From assembly GCA_031216915.1 (NCBI GenBank), contig CM062295.1:181488927-181552926 (forward strand): a DNA stretch of 64,000 bases, written 5' to 3'. Below, in pieces: positions 23,335 to 34,801 of the stretch. The translations under genes and the position numbers were made by a program. Origin of the DNA: Pictodentalium vernedei. Its lineage: Eukaryota; Mollusca; Scaphopoda; Dentaliida; Dentaliidae. Position 1 is the stretch's first letter, and each line of letters begins with the position of its first letter. The notes beneath the pieces are model-generated. The model had not been told where the DNA came from and ran no database searches. It worked only from the letters and a program-made list of their open reading frames with translations.

Positions 23335-23935
23335 ATGTGGACTGTCCCAACTTGGGACAAAGAATACCCCCGCGACACACTCCCTGATAGTGGGCAACAA
23401 TAATACCAAGTATCATTAATATCCTTCAAGGCTATCAAAAGTTCTGAGCCGGATACGACATTATATATTTGGATATGGGTATGTGAAGTTGAAGTAAGTC
23501 TGTGACCTTGAACTTGTAGACAGGCATTCCAACAGACCTTATTCGCGAACACCCTCTAGTGGTGGGGAACATTAATACCAAGTATCATTAATATCCTTCA
23601 AGGCTATCAAAAGTTCTGAGGCGGACACGACTTGTTATAGTTGGATTTGGACATGGGGGAATGTGAACTTGAATTGAGCCTGTGACCCTGACTTTGTGGA
23701 CAGGTCACAGGCATTCCACCTTATTCGCGACACACCCTCTGGCGGTGGGCAACATTAATACCAAGTATCATTAATTTCCTTCAAGGCCATCAAAAATTCT
23801 GAGCCGACACGACTTACACACACAGACGAACAAGAGACAGACAGACAGACAGACGGGCGGATGAACGGACGAACAGACAAAGTGATTCCTATATACACCC
23901 ATGAACGTCGTTCGCGGGGTTATAAATATCTTACT
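23335..23935 (+). repeat. Tandem-core element, family E
   Basis: Three units of about 180-200 bp, each with 'aataccaagtatcattaat', 'tccttcaaggctatcaaaa' and 'ttctgagccg', end in an ACAG/ACGG microsatellite (about 23815-23880) and a short tail ('atgaacgtcgttcgcggggt'). Same plan as families A to D. No coding content. Confidence 0.82.
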
Positions 23936-24003
23936 TTGAGTACAACAAGGTGCCATCTGTAATGCTTTAGCATTGCAGATGGCGCCTTATTTCACTCAAA
24001 GGA
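23936..24003. repeat. Hairpin repeat
   Basis: 'aaggtgccatctgtaatgct' pairs with 'agcattgcagatggcgcctt'; outer 'actttgagt'/'actcaaag'. A weaker relative ('ttgcaatgctaaggcactgcaa') lies at about 45170-45230. Confidence 0.8.
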
Positions 24004-24191
24004 TGGTACATGTTTAGTTTATTCTCATTTACAATTAAGATTCCATTTGGCACTTGAATCTTTCATTTGGCACCGAACAAAAATTCCACTTGGAACCAAA
24101 GGATTTCGGGCCAGCGTAAACACTGTTCACTATTCACAGTGCTCAGTGTACTTTACTCACAATAACTCATAACTAATTTTTAACAACTTAC

Positions 24192-24401
24192 ACCAGTCGT
24201 TCTTCCGATACCTTCGTCGCGTCCAGAAGAAACGACGATGGCCTGAATATTCCAGCCGCTCCATCGCTGGTAGTTTCATCTTCGAATCTATCCGCAATAA
24301 CAGTCACCTTAGCATTGGGTAATACATTTTGAATGTTTACAGCGGTGGACAAACCCACTGCACCAGCACCTATAACACCGACGTTCAGCATTCTTGCAAA
24401 T
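24192..24401 (-). CDS. D-aspartate/D-amino-acid oxidase, first coding exon
   Basis: Minus strand. After an acceptor-like 'ttatactttcaaacag', the start codon at 24391-24389 begins MLNVGVIGAGAVGLSTAV, the Rossmann FAD-binding motif GxGxxG at residues 7-12. It continues with KVTVIADRF and TTSDGAAGIFRPS, the flavin-contacting segment conserved in D-aspartate and D-amino-acid oxidases. The donor 'gtaagt' (24191-24186) leaves a split Val codon that exon 2 at 18122-18233 completes in frame. The acceptor upstream suggests a separate 5' untranslated exon. Whether the enzyme prefers D-Asp or neutral D-amino acids cannot be told from this part. Only the N-terminal ~103 residues lie in the window. Confidence 0.87.
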
Positions 24402-24717
24402 CTGTTTGAAAGTATAAAAACACAATTCAAAATGTGTGTTATATATCTACAAGATAATTATTTGCAATGACTGTATGAAAGCGTAAGCCGCATAACATTT
24501 CAACTAACGGACCCACGGTACAACCTGGAGGTCCATTAGCTGAAACTGTGTACGTCCTTTGTGTTTTCACAAACTATGAGTTGTTACCTAGATGTAAACC
24601 CACCCAAAGTATTTAACCCTTTGAAGCTGGTGATATCTTCCATGTCAGTTTAATGGAAACAATTGGAAGAGTCCATATTTATTATTTAGGGGTAGAGCAA
24701 TTTACATTTATTTTCAA
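24402..24717. other. Upstream flank of the oxidase exon
   Basis: No exon recognised. Contains a short hairpin 'taacggacc...ggtccatta' near 24504-24540. Confidence 0.4.
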
Positions 24718-25916
24718 CCACAGGTACTCGGCACAAGCTGGGAAATCGAAAGAAAAATGATGTTTGATACCATTTTTGAATCTATGCTGACGTGCCCCTG
24801 AAATGGTATATAATAAATATTAACAAGGTAAACAACTCGCTTTTCGAAAACGATAGCACTCATCTTCGTTTTTCCCCCCTCAAATTTGATTCACACAACG
24901 TATCCAACAATACCCAGTATCAATGGAAAGGGGAATGAATAAGCCTTACAGTGGTGTATTACATGACCGTTGGGTGTTCTTGGATTGTTCCTGATAACTG
25001 GGAGAAGTCGCAGAAAAGGCCGAAAAACATTTAGTCGGACAAGAAAGTGCACAGTGAAATGAGGTTTACGAGCGACAATTATCCGATTTATTATAAATAA
25101 TTCGAGGTCCCATTGTAAATGGAGGGCAGATTCAAATGTTAATCGTACACCTTTATCAATTACTAATCTCGGATCCACATTTATTAATTTCTGGAGTTCA
25201 CATTTGCCGTTTATACATTTTTTAACGTTCCCTCGGAATTAATAAGCTGGTGGCAGCCATAGAAGCACAATGATATCCCATTGGCTACTATTTATGCCGA
25301 GAAAATCATCGATGAAAATAAGCCAATGGGAGAACGGGGAAAGCTTTTGTATCCAAGGACGCCGTCTACTCAGGTCAACTTGGGAAAAGATGTCAAAGTT
25401 GCGGATAAAAATTGTATAAACGTTAAATGGGAACTCCAGAAATTAATAAATGTGGATCCGAGATTAGTAATTGATAAAGGTATACGGTTAATATTTGAAT
25501 CTGCCCTCCATATACAATGGGACCTCGAATTATTTATAATAAATCGGATAATTGTCGCTCGTAAACCTCATTTCACTGTGCACTTTCTTGTCCGACAAAA
25601 TGTTTTTCGGCCCTTTCTGCGACTTCTCCCAGTTATCAGGAACAATCCAAGAACACCCAACGGTCATGTAATACACCACTGTAAGGCTTATTCATTCCCC
25701 TTTCCATTGATACTGGGTATTGTTGGATACCTTGTGTGAATCAAATTTGAGGGGGGAAAAACGCAGATGAGTGCTATCGTTTTCGAAAAGCGAGTTGTTT
25801 GCCTTGTTAATATTTATATACCATTAGAGGGGCACGTCAGCATAGATTCAAAAATGGTATCAAATATCATTTTTCTTTCGATTTCCCAGCTTGTGCTGAG
25901 TACCTGTGTTTTCAAC
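24718..25916. repeat. Large inverted duplication, ~0.5-kb arms
   Basis: Left arm about 24718-25226 and right arm about 25404-25916 are reverse complements at roughly 97% by eye, with a ~180-bp spacer. Differences are scattered substitutions and one small indel near 'atatttattatatacc'. The right arm carries most of a 152-codon ORF (25281-25739, +) and the left arm its 95-codon mirror (24891-25178, -), both ending GHVIHHCKAYSFPFPLILGI then a stop. I do not recognise the protein; open frames in both arms may simply reflect recency. The spacer holds a smaller inverted pair, 'cccattggct'/'agccaatggg'. Confidence 0.88.
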
Positions 25917-26041
25917 ATGCAGCCTTCAGCGCCGGGGAGAAGGTAGGGGCCGGAATTTGGAGGGGGTCCAGGACCCAGGATTCTTGGGTTAGGCCTGCCG
26001 ATACCAACCCAACCACCCCCTCCCCCTAACTCGCAGACCAT

Positions 26042-26140
26042 ACATGGCCTGAAAGCCTGTATTTTAATTTTGGGGTTTGGTACGTCCCTTCAAAGGACGT
26101 ACCATACCAAAATATAAAAATACGGGCTTTCAGGCCATGT
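26042..26140. repeat. Palindrome, ~45-bp arms
   Basis: 'acatggcctgaaagcctgta' pairs with 'tacgggctttcaggccatgt', with symmetry to the centre 'ggtacgtcccttcaaaggacgtacc'. It lies between two C/G-rich blocks (25925-26036 and 26148-26166). Confidence 0.85.
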
Positions 26141-26758
26141 TTGTACTAGCCCCCCCCCCTCCCTCCAAAAGGTTCTGACTCCTGTGCTAACAGTTATGAA
26201 GGGGCTGTATCGTGATGGGGCTCTTCACTTGACCAACGGTTGACTACATGTTTTTGAAGTAAAATCTTTATTAAACCAACTTGACGTAATAACGTTATCA
26301 CTTTAGGAATTGTGCAGTCAAAAGCTAGCACTTGTCACTGAAATAAGTACGATTTGGGCACATATAATCCACTTTTCCCCTGAAAATTGAATGTATTTTT
26401 TCACTAGTGATTCCTTCAGTTAAATTTTGATGAATTTTTCATCAAATCTAGTCAAGGCTGCTTAACAGCAGCCATGACTAGATCTGATGATAAAAATCTC
26501 GAAAATACTCAGCGAGTTAAGAGTTAAAGGGCTAAGTGATAATCACGAGTATTATATAAAACGGATAATAGATATGAGAGGTAAATACCAAAATTTCTAG
26601 GATACACAATTCTCAAGTTTCCAGTACACCATTTGTGGGCAGTTGTCACGACGCTATTTGGTGCATGATTACACACGCTAAGGTTCCGCTTTACAGTTTC
26701 GCACTAATGCAATGTAAATCGCATAAAAATAATACCATGCATTTTTAGTATAAAATAT
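26141..26758. other. Unassigned, with a small hairpin
   Basis: 'catcaaatctagtcaaggctgc' near 26437 pairs with 'gcagccatgactagatctgatg' near 26469. Otherwise no feature recognised. Confidence 0.4.
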
Positions 26759-26766
26759 ATGATTAC

Positions 26767-27192
26767 CAGTGCCGTATTAACCCATGGCCGGACCCCTAGG
26801 CTTTTAGGTACTTCGGTCTCGGGGCCCCCTCCGGCACTTCAAACTTTATCCCCACTACAGCTGACAGCCTGATCCTGGTACGGTAGGCGCTATGGCGCAA
26901 TACATTTTACAGGTCTCCTGAAGAATTCTACTCACAACTTGAGATATTATTTAAATAAACATTAAAATAATGTACTGTACATAAATATATATATAGTATA
27001 CTTATGAGAGTATATATATGAATAAATACATATGTACATGTATCGCTACAGCGCAGAGTGCAAAGCCCCTTTAACCAATAGAGACCTAATGCGCTGGTAA
27101 CAGTGCCCCAGCAAAAAAGAAATTGGCGGGCCCCCTGTCCCTGCCGGTTTCTAGGCTTCAGCCTGCTCAATCTTATGAATAATACGGCCCTG
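26767..27192. mobile_element. hAT MITE with perfect 8-bp target duplication
   Basis: Ends 'cagtgccgtattaa' and (reverse complement) 'cagggccgtattat' are hAT-type inverted repeats. 'atgattac' flanks both sides (26759-26766, 27193-27200). 426 bp, no transposase. Contains TATA microsatellite around 26985-27020. Confidence 0.9.
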
Positions 27193-28853
27193 ATGATTAC
27201 TTAAGGCTATTTGTTGGACAAGAGAATTTGAAGTTTCTGTCATAGAGTTGGAGTCTGATGATTAGCAGTAAATTACAAGAGGAATTATGGAAAATAGTGG
27301 CTTAGAAAAAATGAATATTTTTTAAAATGTCATTTTTACATGGAGTTGTTACCAGGCATGTAACTAAACTAGAGGCTCTGAAGAGACTGTAATCGCTCAC
27401 CTGGATCTACATATAAAAATGTTATTTCCCATAGGCTTTACATGGTAACTATGAGCTGTAATTGTGGCCATGTTTGCAGCATTACATTAACATTACATGA
27501 GGATCATTAGTAAAAGGTGTCTCAGAATCGTGTGAAGCTTCAAAACATTTAACTTTCTATTTTCAGGTGGAAAGATTTTTGCAAAATCCATCAATCATAA
27601 TCAGAGAATGTCTCTGGTGGCCATGTTTCCCAACCAACGGGAACAAAAAGACGATTGTTTGTAGAGGGCCTCCTATAGACCATTCCTGTGAAGTTTGGTT
27701 CACGTCGGCTCAGTATTTCCAGAGAAGAAGATGAAAATGTGATTTCCCATAGGGTTTCTATAGTAACTATAAGCCGCAATTGTGGCTATATTTACAACAC
27801 GATCAACATTAAAGGATTGATAGAGGGTGTTCCAGACATCAACCAATCAAAGTTTCAAAACATTTGGTCCTGTGGTTTCAGAGGAGAAGAGTTTTCAAAA
27901 TCCACCAATCAGAATCAAAAAATTCTTCTGGCAGCCGTGTTTTTCGATGCACGGTAACAAAAATGAGAAGAACTGATAGACTATCCCTGCCAGGTTTGGT
28001 TCACGTCGGCTCGGTAGTTCAAGAGAAGATGAAAATGTGATTTCCTATAGGGTTTCTGTAGTAACCGTAAGCCGCAATTGCGCCACGTTTACATCCCGAT
28101 GAACATCAATTGAGAATCGTTGGTAGAGAGGAGGGGGGGGGGGGGGGGGGGGTCCCAGTCATCATTTATGTGAAGTTTCAAAACATTTGGCCTGGTGGTT
28201 TCAGAGGAGATTTTTGAAAATCCACCAATCAGAATCAAAGAATGCATCTGGCGGCCATGTTTTTCAACCCACGACGACAAAATGAGGATCGTTTGTAGAG
28301 GACCTCCCATAGACAATTCCTGCCAAGTTTGGTTCACGTCGGCTAAGTAGTTCCAGAGGAGAAGATGAAAATGTGATTCCCCATAGGGTTTCTATAGTAA
28401 CTATAAGCCGCATTTTAAGGCCATGTTTGCAACCCGATCAACATTAAAATGAGGATCGTTGGTAGCGGAGTCCCAGTCATCAACCGTGCAAAGTTTCAAA
28501 ACATTTGGCCCTGTAGAGGCGATGATTTTTCAAAATACACCAATCAGAATCAAAGAATGCCTCTGGCGGCCATGTTTTCAAACCCATGGGAACAAAATGA
28601 GGTTCGTTTATAGAGGACCTTCCATAGACTATCCCTGCCAGGTTTGGTTCACGTCGGCTCAGTTGTTCCATGCAAAGAAGAAGATGAAAATGTAATTTCC
28701 CATAGGGTTATAGTAACTGTAAGACGCAATTGCGGCCATGTTTGTAACACGATCAACATTAAATGACGAACGTTGGTAGGGGATGATACAGTCATCATTT
28801 ATGTAAAGTTTCAAAACATTTGGTCTGGCGGTTTCAGAGGATAAGATTTTTAA

Positions 28854-31198
28854 TGAAAGTGTCAATGACACTGTAGCTCAACTTGTTTAAGACATGTACA
28901 TGTATAGTGTGTGACACAGCAATGACAAACATCTAGGTAATGACCTGACAATGAAGGTACATGTAAAGTATTGTAACGGTCTGTACATAAATGCTGACCG
29001 TAACTTGTAACAAATATATAGGTAAAGTAATGTAAAAGTGGGGTGACAGTTAGATGCTAAACTAGAAAAGAAAATCTTTGAGTCCCAGAGTGGGTTTGAT
29101 TGAACCCAAAAATATTTGTTCTCATAGCACAGTGATAACAAAGGCACCCAAAAACACTCGTTCCTGTCACAAGGAGATAACAAAGGTACCCCAAGAAGTT
29201 TCGTGAAGATCAGTTCATAAATACATACTCTAGCCCGAGCCGTATTGACATGTGCACTCACTGTGTATAAGTAGCACTGAAAAAATCAAAGTTCATCTAA
29301 TTTGCATAATTTCTGCACGAAAAAAAACCCATATTATATGTGATGTATTCCATGTTACGAAACATTCCTACAAAAATGTATTCAAATCAGAACTTTCATA
29401 CAGAAGTTCTGTACAAAAAACTTATTGCACTAATTTTGGTACAAAAAGGCTGCTGGCGGCCATCTTGAATTTTGGACCGCACCCAAAAACACTCGTTCTC
29501 GTCCCACGGTGATAACAAAGGTACCCAAGAAGTTTCGTAAAGATCGGTTCATAAATACGGCCTCTAGCCCGAGCCGTATTGGCATTTGCACTTACAGTGC
29601 TGAAAGTAACATTAAATAGATCAAAGTTAGTCTAATTGGCGTAATTTATGCACGAGAAAAAACCCGTATTATATGTGATGTATCCCTTCGTACTAAACAT
29701 TCACACAAAAAAATTATTCAAATCAGAACTTTCATTCAGAAGTTCTGCACAAAAAAACTAATTGCACTAATTTTGGTACAAAAAGGCTGCTGGCGGCCAT
29801 CTTGAATTTTGGACCGTACCCAAAAACACTCGTCCTCGTCCCACAGCGATAACAAAGGTACCCAAGGAGTTTTGTGAAGATCAGTTCATAAATACAGCCT
29901 CTAGCCCAAGCCGTATTGACACATGCACTTGCTGCGTATAAGTAGCACTGAAAAAATCAAAGTTCATCTAATTTGCATAATTTCTGCTCGAGAAAAAAAC
30001 CCGTATTATATGTAATGTATTCCATGTTACGAAACATTCATACAGATATTTATTCAAATCAGAACTTTTACACAGAAGTTCTGTGCAAAAAACTGATTGC
30101 ACTAATTTTGGTACAAAATGCCCGCCGGCAGCCATCTTGAATTTCGGACCGCACCCAAAAACACTCGTTCTCGTCCCACGGTGATAACAAAAGTACCCAA
30201 GAAGTTTCGTAAAGATCGGTTCATAAATACGGCCTCTAACCCGAGCCGTATTGTCATTTGCACTTACAGTGCTGAAAGTAACATTAAATAGATCAAAGTT
30301 AGTCTAATTGGCATAATTTATGCACGAGAAAAAAACAGTATTACATGTGATGTATCCCTTGGTACTAAACATTCACACAAAAAATTATTCAAATCAGCGC
30401 TTTCATATGGAAGTTCTGCGCAAAAATCGGATTGCACCTAATTTTGTACAAAATGGCTGCCAGCGGCCGTCTTGAATTTCGGACTTGACCCCAAAACACT
30501 CATTCTCGCCTCACAATGATAACAAAGGTACCCCAAGAAGTTCAGTAAAGATCGGTTCATAAATACGGTCTCTAGCCCGAGCCGTGTGTACGGCGCGACG
30601 AACGGACAGACGGCGCTCCAACATTTCGGGTTTATGGGCTACCAAAAAAAAACATTTTGTAAGTTCAAAACCTTATTTTACCCAGAACCCCACCCCCTCC
30701 ACCCTAGAACTTATATTTAACCCTATCCCCACCCATCCACCCAAAAACCACACACTAAACCTAACCCACCCTGACCCTAAACCCTAAAAGCCCACCTCTA
30801 ACCCTAACCCCACCCACCCCCGGGACCTAACCCCCAACCTTAAGCCCTACTCTTGGGCTACCCCTAACCCCACCCCTGACCCAACCCCACCCTAGCCAAA
30901 CCAATAGGATTAGGAGCTATTTTTCGGTTTAGGGGCTACTAAAACTACCCCCCCCCCCCCCACCCCTGACCACAACCCAACCCCCCTCCCGGGACCTAAG
31001 CCTCCCCCAACCTTAAGCCCTACTCTGGGGCTACCCCCAACCCTAACCCCATCCCACTCCTAACCCTAACACTATCTTAATTTGGAGGTAGCCCCTGATA
31101 ATAATATTCCCTGAACCCACAATGTTGGCCCGGACAGACGGACAGACGGACGACGGGCCACGACAATACCTCAAATTTGGCTTCGCCAAAGTTGAGCT
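28854..31198 (+). repeat. Tandem-core element, family A, copy 2 (complete, nested)
   Basis: Begins 'tgaaagtgtcaatgacactg' and 'tagctcaacttg', then a unique 5' block matching the window start from base ~29022, four to five ~335-bp units, an ACGG/ACAG microsatellite and the tail 'ggcttcgccaaagttgagct'. 5' 'tagctcaactt' and 3' 'aagttgagcta' form a near-terminal inverted repeat. Being inserted into a family B unit, its two borders are fixed to within two or three bases. The microsatellite is split by the CCCTAA-like insertion at 30612-31132. Confidence 0.88.
30612..31132. repeat. C-rich, telomere-like (CCCTAA-like) insertion
   Basis: Between two parts of the ACGG microsatellite lies about 520 bp dominated by degenerate CCCTAA/CCCAACC words ('ctaaccctaaccccaccc'). 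Ends 'ccaacatttcgggttta' and (reverse complement) 'ccaacattgtgggttca' look like short inverted repeats. Metazoan telomeres are TTAGGG/CCCTAA, but this array is far too degenerate to be a functional telomere. Confidence 0.7.
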
Positions 31199-31338
31199 AA
31201 AAATCCACCAACCAGAATCAAAGAATGCCTCTGGAAGCCATGTTTTTCATCCGACGGAAACAAAATGAGGATCGTTTGTAGAGGACCACCCATAGACCAT
31301 TTCTGCCAGGTGTGGTTCACATCGGCTCTGCGGTTACA

Positions 31339-31369
<31 letters not shown>

Positions 31370-31435
31370 GACGCCGGGCGACGACGGACGCCAAGTTGTG
31401 TGAAAAGCTCACATGGCCTTTTAGGCCAGGTGAAC

Positions 31436-32237
31436 TAAAACGAGACGGAAACATACAATTTATTTTTTCACATTACAGAAACAGGGAATGACATTGTCCA
31501 AGGGTAGGTAAGTGGGGGTAGTAGGAACATTCTGCATTTGGGGCTACTGGTTGGCTGAAAATGACAATTTTCATGCAGTTTTACAGATTGAAGCCTTGCA
31601 TTTAACAGTAAATAATTTCACCCACATCAGATTGTTTATTTCTACTCAGTCAGATAGTGTTGCATGTTTTTGGAGGATTTGGAAAATGTAATACATGGCA
31701 TGGGTTAGACAACTGAGTTAAAGAATATTCGCAGTTGAAGAGAGTGTGTGGTATGTCATTTTTGGAAATGCCCGGAAACTGTGGAGCGGAAGGAACCTAG
31801 CCGTATTTGTGTTCAAATCCACTATCACGGCTTTTTGAAAAGTGATGGCTCCGCGATTAAGTGTTTGAATGTTGGAAGCCCGAATGTGGGCTTTACTCAA
31901 AAGTGCCAGTATCGTAATTAAAAGACTTCATATTTTGTGGATGTGCTTTATATTCAACGGAAAGAAAAAAATATTCCGTTCACATAAAATTGTTTTGAGA
32001 TTGTTCGTTCCAAAATGAGAGGGTACTTCAACTTGGGGTTGAGTAAAGCTAGCAAAGAGGAAAAAGTTGGAAAATATGATCGATTTCCTTCCCAGTACAT
32101 TCTCGATGTGCTCAAGCCTGCAAGCGCTAGTTGCAAAGCTTTAGCTTTTGCGTTGAAAACAGAACTTTTATTTTAGTATTCTGATAAAAGAGATCTGATC
32201 AACAGGAATCAGGGCCGATGGTCCTTTGCCACCATCT
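31436..32237. other. No feature recognised
   Basis: Unique-looking; short ORFs only. Confidence 0.4.
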
Positions 32238-32241
32238 TTAA

Positions 32242-32484
32242 CCCTTTACCCAAAGTAACGGCCAAAACCGGCCAGCGCTATTCACAAAAATCGCCAATTA
32301 ATTTTCATTATTTTTTCATTTTTTGTCTCAAAAACATAGGTTATGACCCCTCTTTGGAACGAGCTCATCGAGCTCGTTCCAATGAGGGGTCATAACCTAT
32401 GTTTTTAAGACAAAAAATGAAAAAAACTAGCCAATCAAGAATTTTTTTTGCAAGTGTCGTCGGCATTTCAAGTTAGGTAAAGGG
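32242..32484. mobile_element. TTAA-flanked palindromic MITE, copy 2
   Basis: TTAA at 32238-32241 and 32485-32488. Same ends and centre as copy 1, with a few substitutions ('gagctcatcgagctcgttcc'). Confidence 0.88.
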
Positions 32485-32488
32485 TTAA

Positions 32489-33461
32489 ATCGATCTGTAT
32501 GGATCATTCTGTATGTAGACTCGATTTCGGCAAATATTTGTTTGAACAGCTAAGAGTTTGTCTCGGATTTTTTCGAGAAAGCAAGGTCCAAAATAACAGT
32601 AGGTTTCCTTTGATGTCAAGGAGGGATACGTGGCACACGATTCTCTTTTATCGAATCTAATTCAAGTGTGGCGGATCCAATATAAGGTTTAATTCTAATT
32701 CTCAAAGGAGGGAGGATGCGCCTCTGATTTTGGTTAAAAACTTAGACACTCTGAGAATCTGTAACACAATTGGATTGATTATGCAACAGTTTAGAAACAT
32801 ATTGAAGTGACAGTTTAATTTTGTTCAGGGGAGGTGATATTTGAAAAGGCGTCCCATGCTTCAACGAGTATTAAATATATTGGAGGGGTTCTAAACGCGC
32901 CCAGACCGATTCTAATACCATTATTATGAATTGCATCTATTCGGCTGCTTCGATATATCACATCCCTTAATGCATGCATTTGTTTTGTCGTTCAATGAAA
33001 GATGGAAGAGAAAATAATTTTTGAACATTAAAAATTTCGCCGATTTAGCTCGTGGTGTTCGGAGGCAGGCTATTGACTGAAGTGGTGTTTTCTTACAAGC
33101 TCAGACCAAACATTGAACCCTGCCTGCTGTCTACTGTGGTGGCGTTTGTTGTACAAATCCCTGCCTGGAATTTTTTTGGTCGGTACCGGCCACCCCAACT
33201 GGCCGATTGTGGGCAATCGGATGACAACATCAACGGCTCCTGGAACATCGGTGCAACCGATTGTTGCCAAGCATTTTTGTGATGATTCATTAACCACATC
33301 TTATTATCTTCTGCAAATGTTCAACTGTTAATGTAAAATTATATCAATAATACAATTCAATAATGTTGAAAAACCACCGCAATGTGTATTCTTAATTTCT
33401 TTTGACGCATCTTTACGGGATATATAAGTTAACAAGAAGAATGCCCCCCCCCCCCCCCCCC
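32489..33461. other. Unassigned
   Basis: Overlapping ORFs on both strands at 33052-33331 have no recognisable domain. A C-run lies at 33447-33462. Confidence 0.4.
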
Positions 33462-33845
33462 ACCACCTTGTGACCTTCACCTTGCAGATGCGGCGGAAAC
33501 TATCTATTATACGCGACACACCTTCTGACTGTCCTTAACATTTGTAAAAAGTTTAACAATTGTACTATGATTGGTTTCTGAGTTATGGCTGAGACACGAA
33601 TATTGACCGATTTTTACTGTGGCCTTGAAATGTGACCTTGACCTTGAAGGTACCACCCCGGCTATGGTGTGTGACACATCCTCCCATTGTCCTTTATAAT
33701 TGTGTGAAGTTTGATGACTGTGGCCCCAACAGTTTTCGAGTTATTGGCTCGGACACACACGCACGCATACACACGGACACACACACGGCCACACGCACAC
33801 TTCAATCACTATATGCCACCCGACTCAAGTCGGGGGGGCATAAAA
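33462..33845 (+). repeat. Tandem-core element, family D (short)
   Basis: Two degenerate ~170-bp units contain 'gtgaccttgaccttgaaggt' and 'gagttatggctgagacacg', followed by a CA/ACACGG microsatellite (33750-33805) and the tail 'ccgactcaagtcgggggggc'. Such TGACCTTGACCT-bearing repeats are common in molluscs. No ORF. Confidence 0.8.
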
Positions 33846-33903
33846 ACGTAAAGCTTACAACTGAGCACACTTGCGGCAATCGCCAGTTCATACCGCATAA
33901 TCG

Positions 33904-33997
33904 CAGTAAAAATTACGAGTTATGCGCACTTGGGTGGTAAACGTAGCCCTGAGAGCCACGTTTACCGCCTAAGTGCGCGCGAATTGTAATTTTACTG
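33904..33997. repeat. Imperfect palindrome
   Basis: 'gcgcacttgggtggtaaacg' pairs with 'cgtttaccgcctaagtgcgc'; outer 'cagtaaaaatta'/'taattttactg'. Confidence 0.8.
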
Positions 33998-34020
33998 GAC
34001 CTGAGTCAACGGAGTTTAAC

Positions 34021-34148
34021 ACTGTGAAATGTGTTCAATTTAATGTAGTTCTTTCGAGTCTCGACTTATATGGTAGGGAACGGACTGTAAACCTGTAAAA
34101 TAAGTTCAATTTAATGTAGTTCTTTCGAGCCTCGACTTGTCGAGTAGT
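34021..34148. repeat. Two-unit tandem repeat
   Basis: 'gttcaatttaatgtagttct' occurs at about 34033 and 34108 with matching flanks ('ttcgagtctcgactt'/'ttcgagcctcgactt'), period about 75 bp. Confidence 0.8.
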
Positions 34149-34676
34149 GCATGGTATTACAATCGTAATCGGCATCGTTATTGGCCGATCGTGAGCTCAA
34201 ATAACCTGTAATCGGTCAGCGGCCATTTTGGGAAACCGGTTGGACATGGATTTTTTATTTGCTCAAACAATCCTACCAAACTGGATCATTGGGGAAACGG
34301 TCGGCACTTTAAAGTATCATTTTATGATTTATCTGGAACTCAATCTTCATTTCACATGAGTAGACAATGACAGATAAATCTACCATATTGTTCTGAAATC
34401 GCAAAGCGAATTTCCAAAAGTCATTCACTGAATCACGGCCAACTCCTTTTCGCGACCAAGGCTGTTTTGGTGGTCAAGTCTGATGTGTATTGATATTAGA
34501 CTAAACAAAAAAAAGTGTTTTGATTCTCAGGCAATCCGTCATTGAATTTGAACCCCCTCATTGGACATTTTTATTGCCTTTTAGCGTTTTCCACTTTTAG
34601 TACAAACTCAGGGAAACCCGAAACTTTTTACATTTTTTGATTGCTGCATATTTATTTAATTGTGTCTCCAATATGT
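34149..34676. other. No feature recognised
   Basis: No supported gene; contains the left flank of the hairpin element below. Confidence 0.4.
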
Positions 34677-34801
34677 TTGCCTTGTTACAATTTATGGGAG
34701 AGTGCCTAGGCACTCTCCCGTAAATTGTAACGAGGCAAATCCCTATAGATTAAATACTTTTACTTTAAAGATAATATGAAGAGCATCGAATGAATATGAA
34801 G
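34677..34801 (+). mobile_element. Hairpin-headed short repeat, copy 1
   Basis: A palindrome ('ttacaatttatgggagagtg' / 'cactctcccgtaaattgtaa') is followed by a conserved ~75-bp tail ending 'gaatgaatatgaag'. The same 125-bp unit occurs at 43765-43890. Confidence 0.85.

Larger units (their letters stand above)
27371..31435 (+). repeat. Tandem-core element, family B, copy 2 (interrupted by family A)
   Basis: Starts 'agaggctctgaagagactgt', runs through four to five ~310-bp units, is interrupted at 28853/31199, then resumes 'aaaatccaccaaccagaatc' and ends 'ggccaggtgaactaaaa'. One unit carries a ~22-G run (28131-28152). No coding content. Confidence 0.88.
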
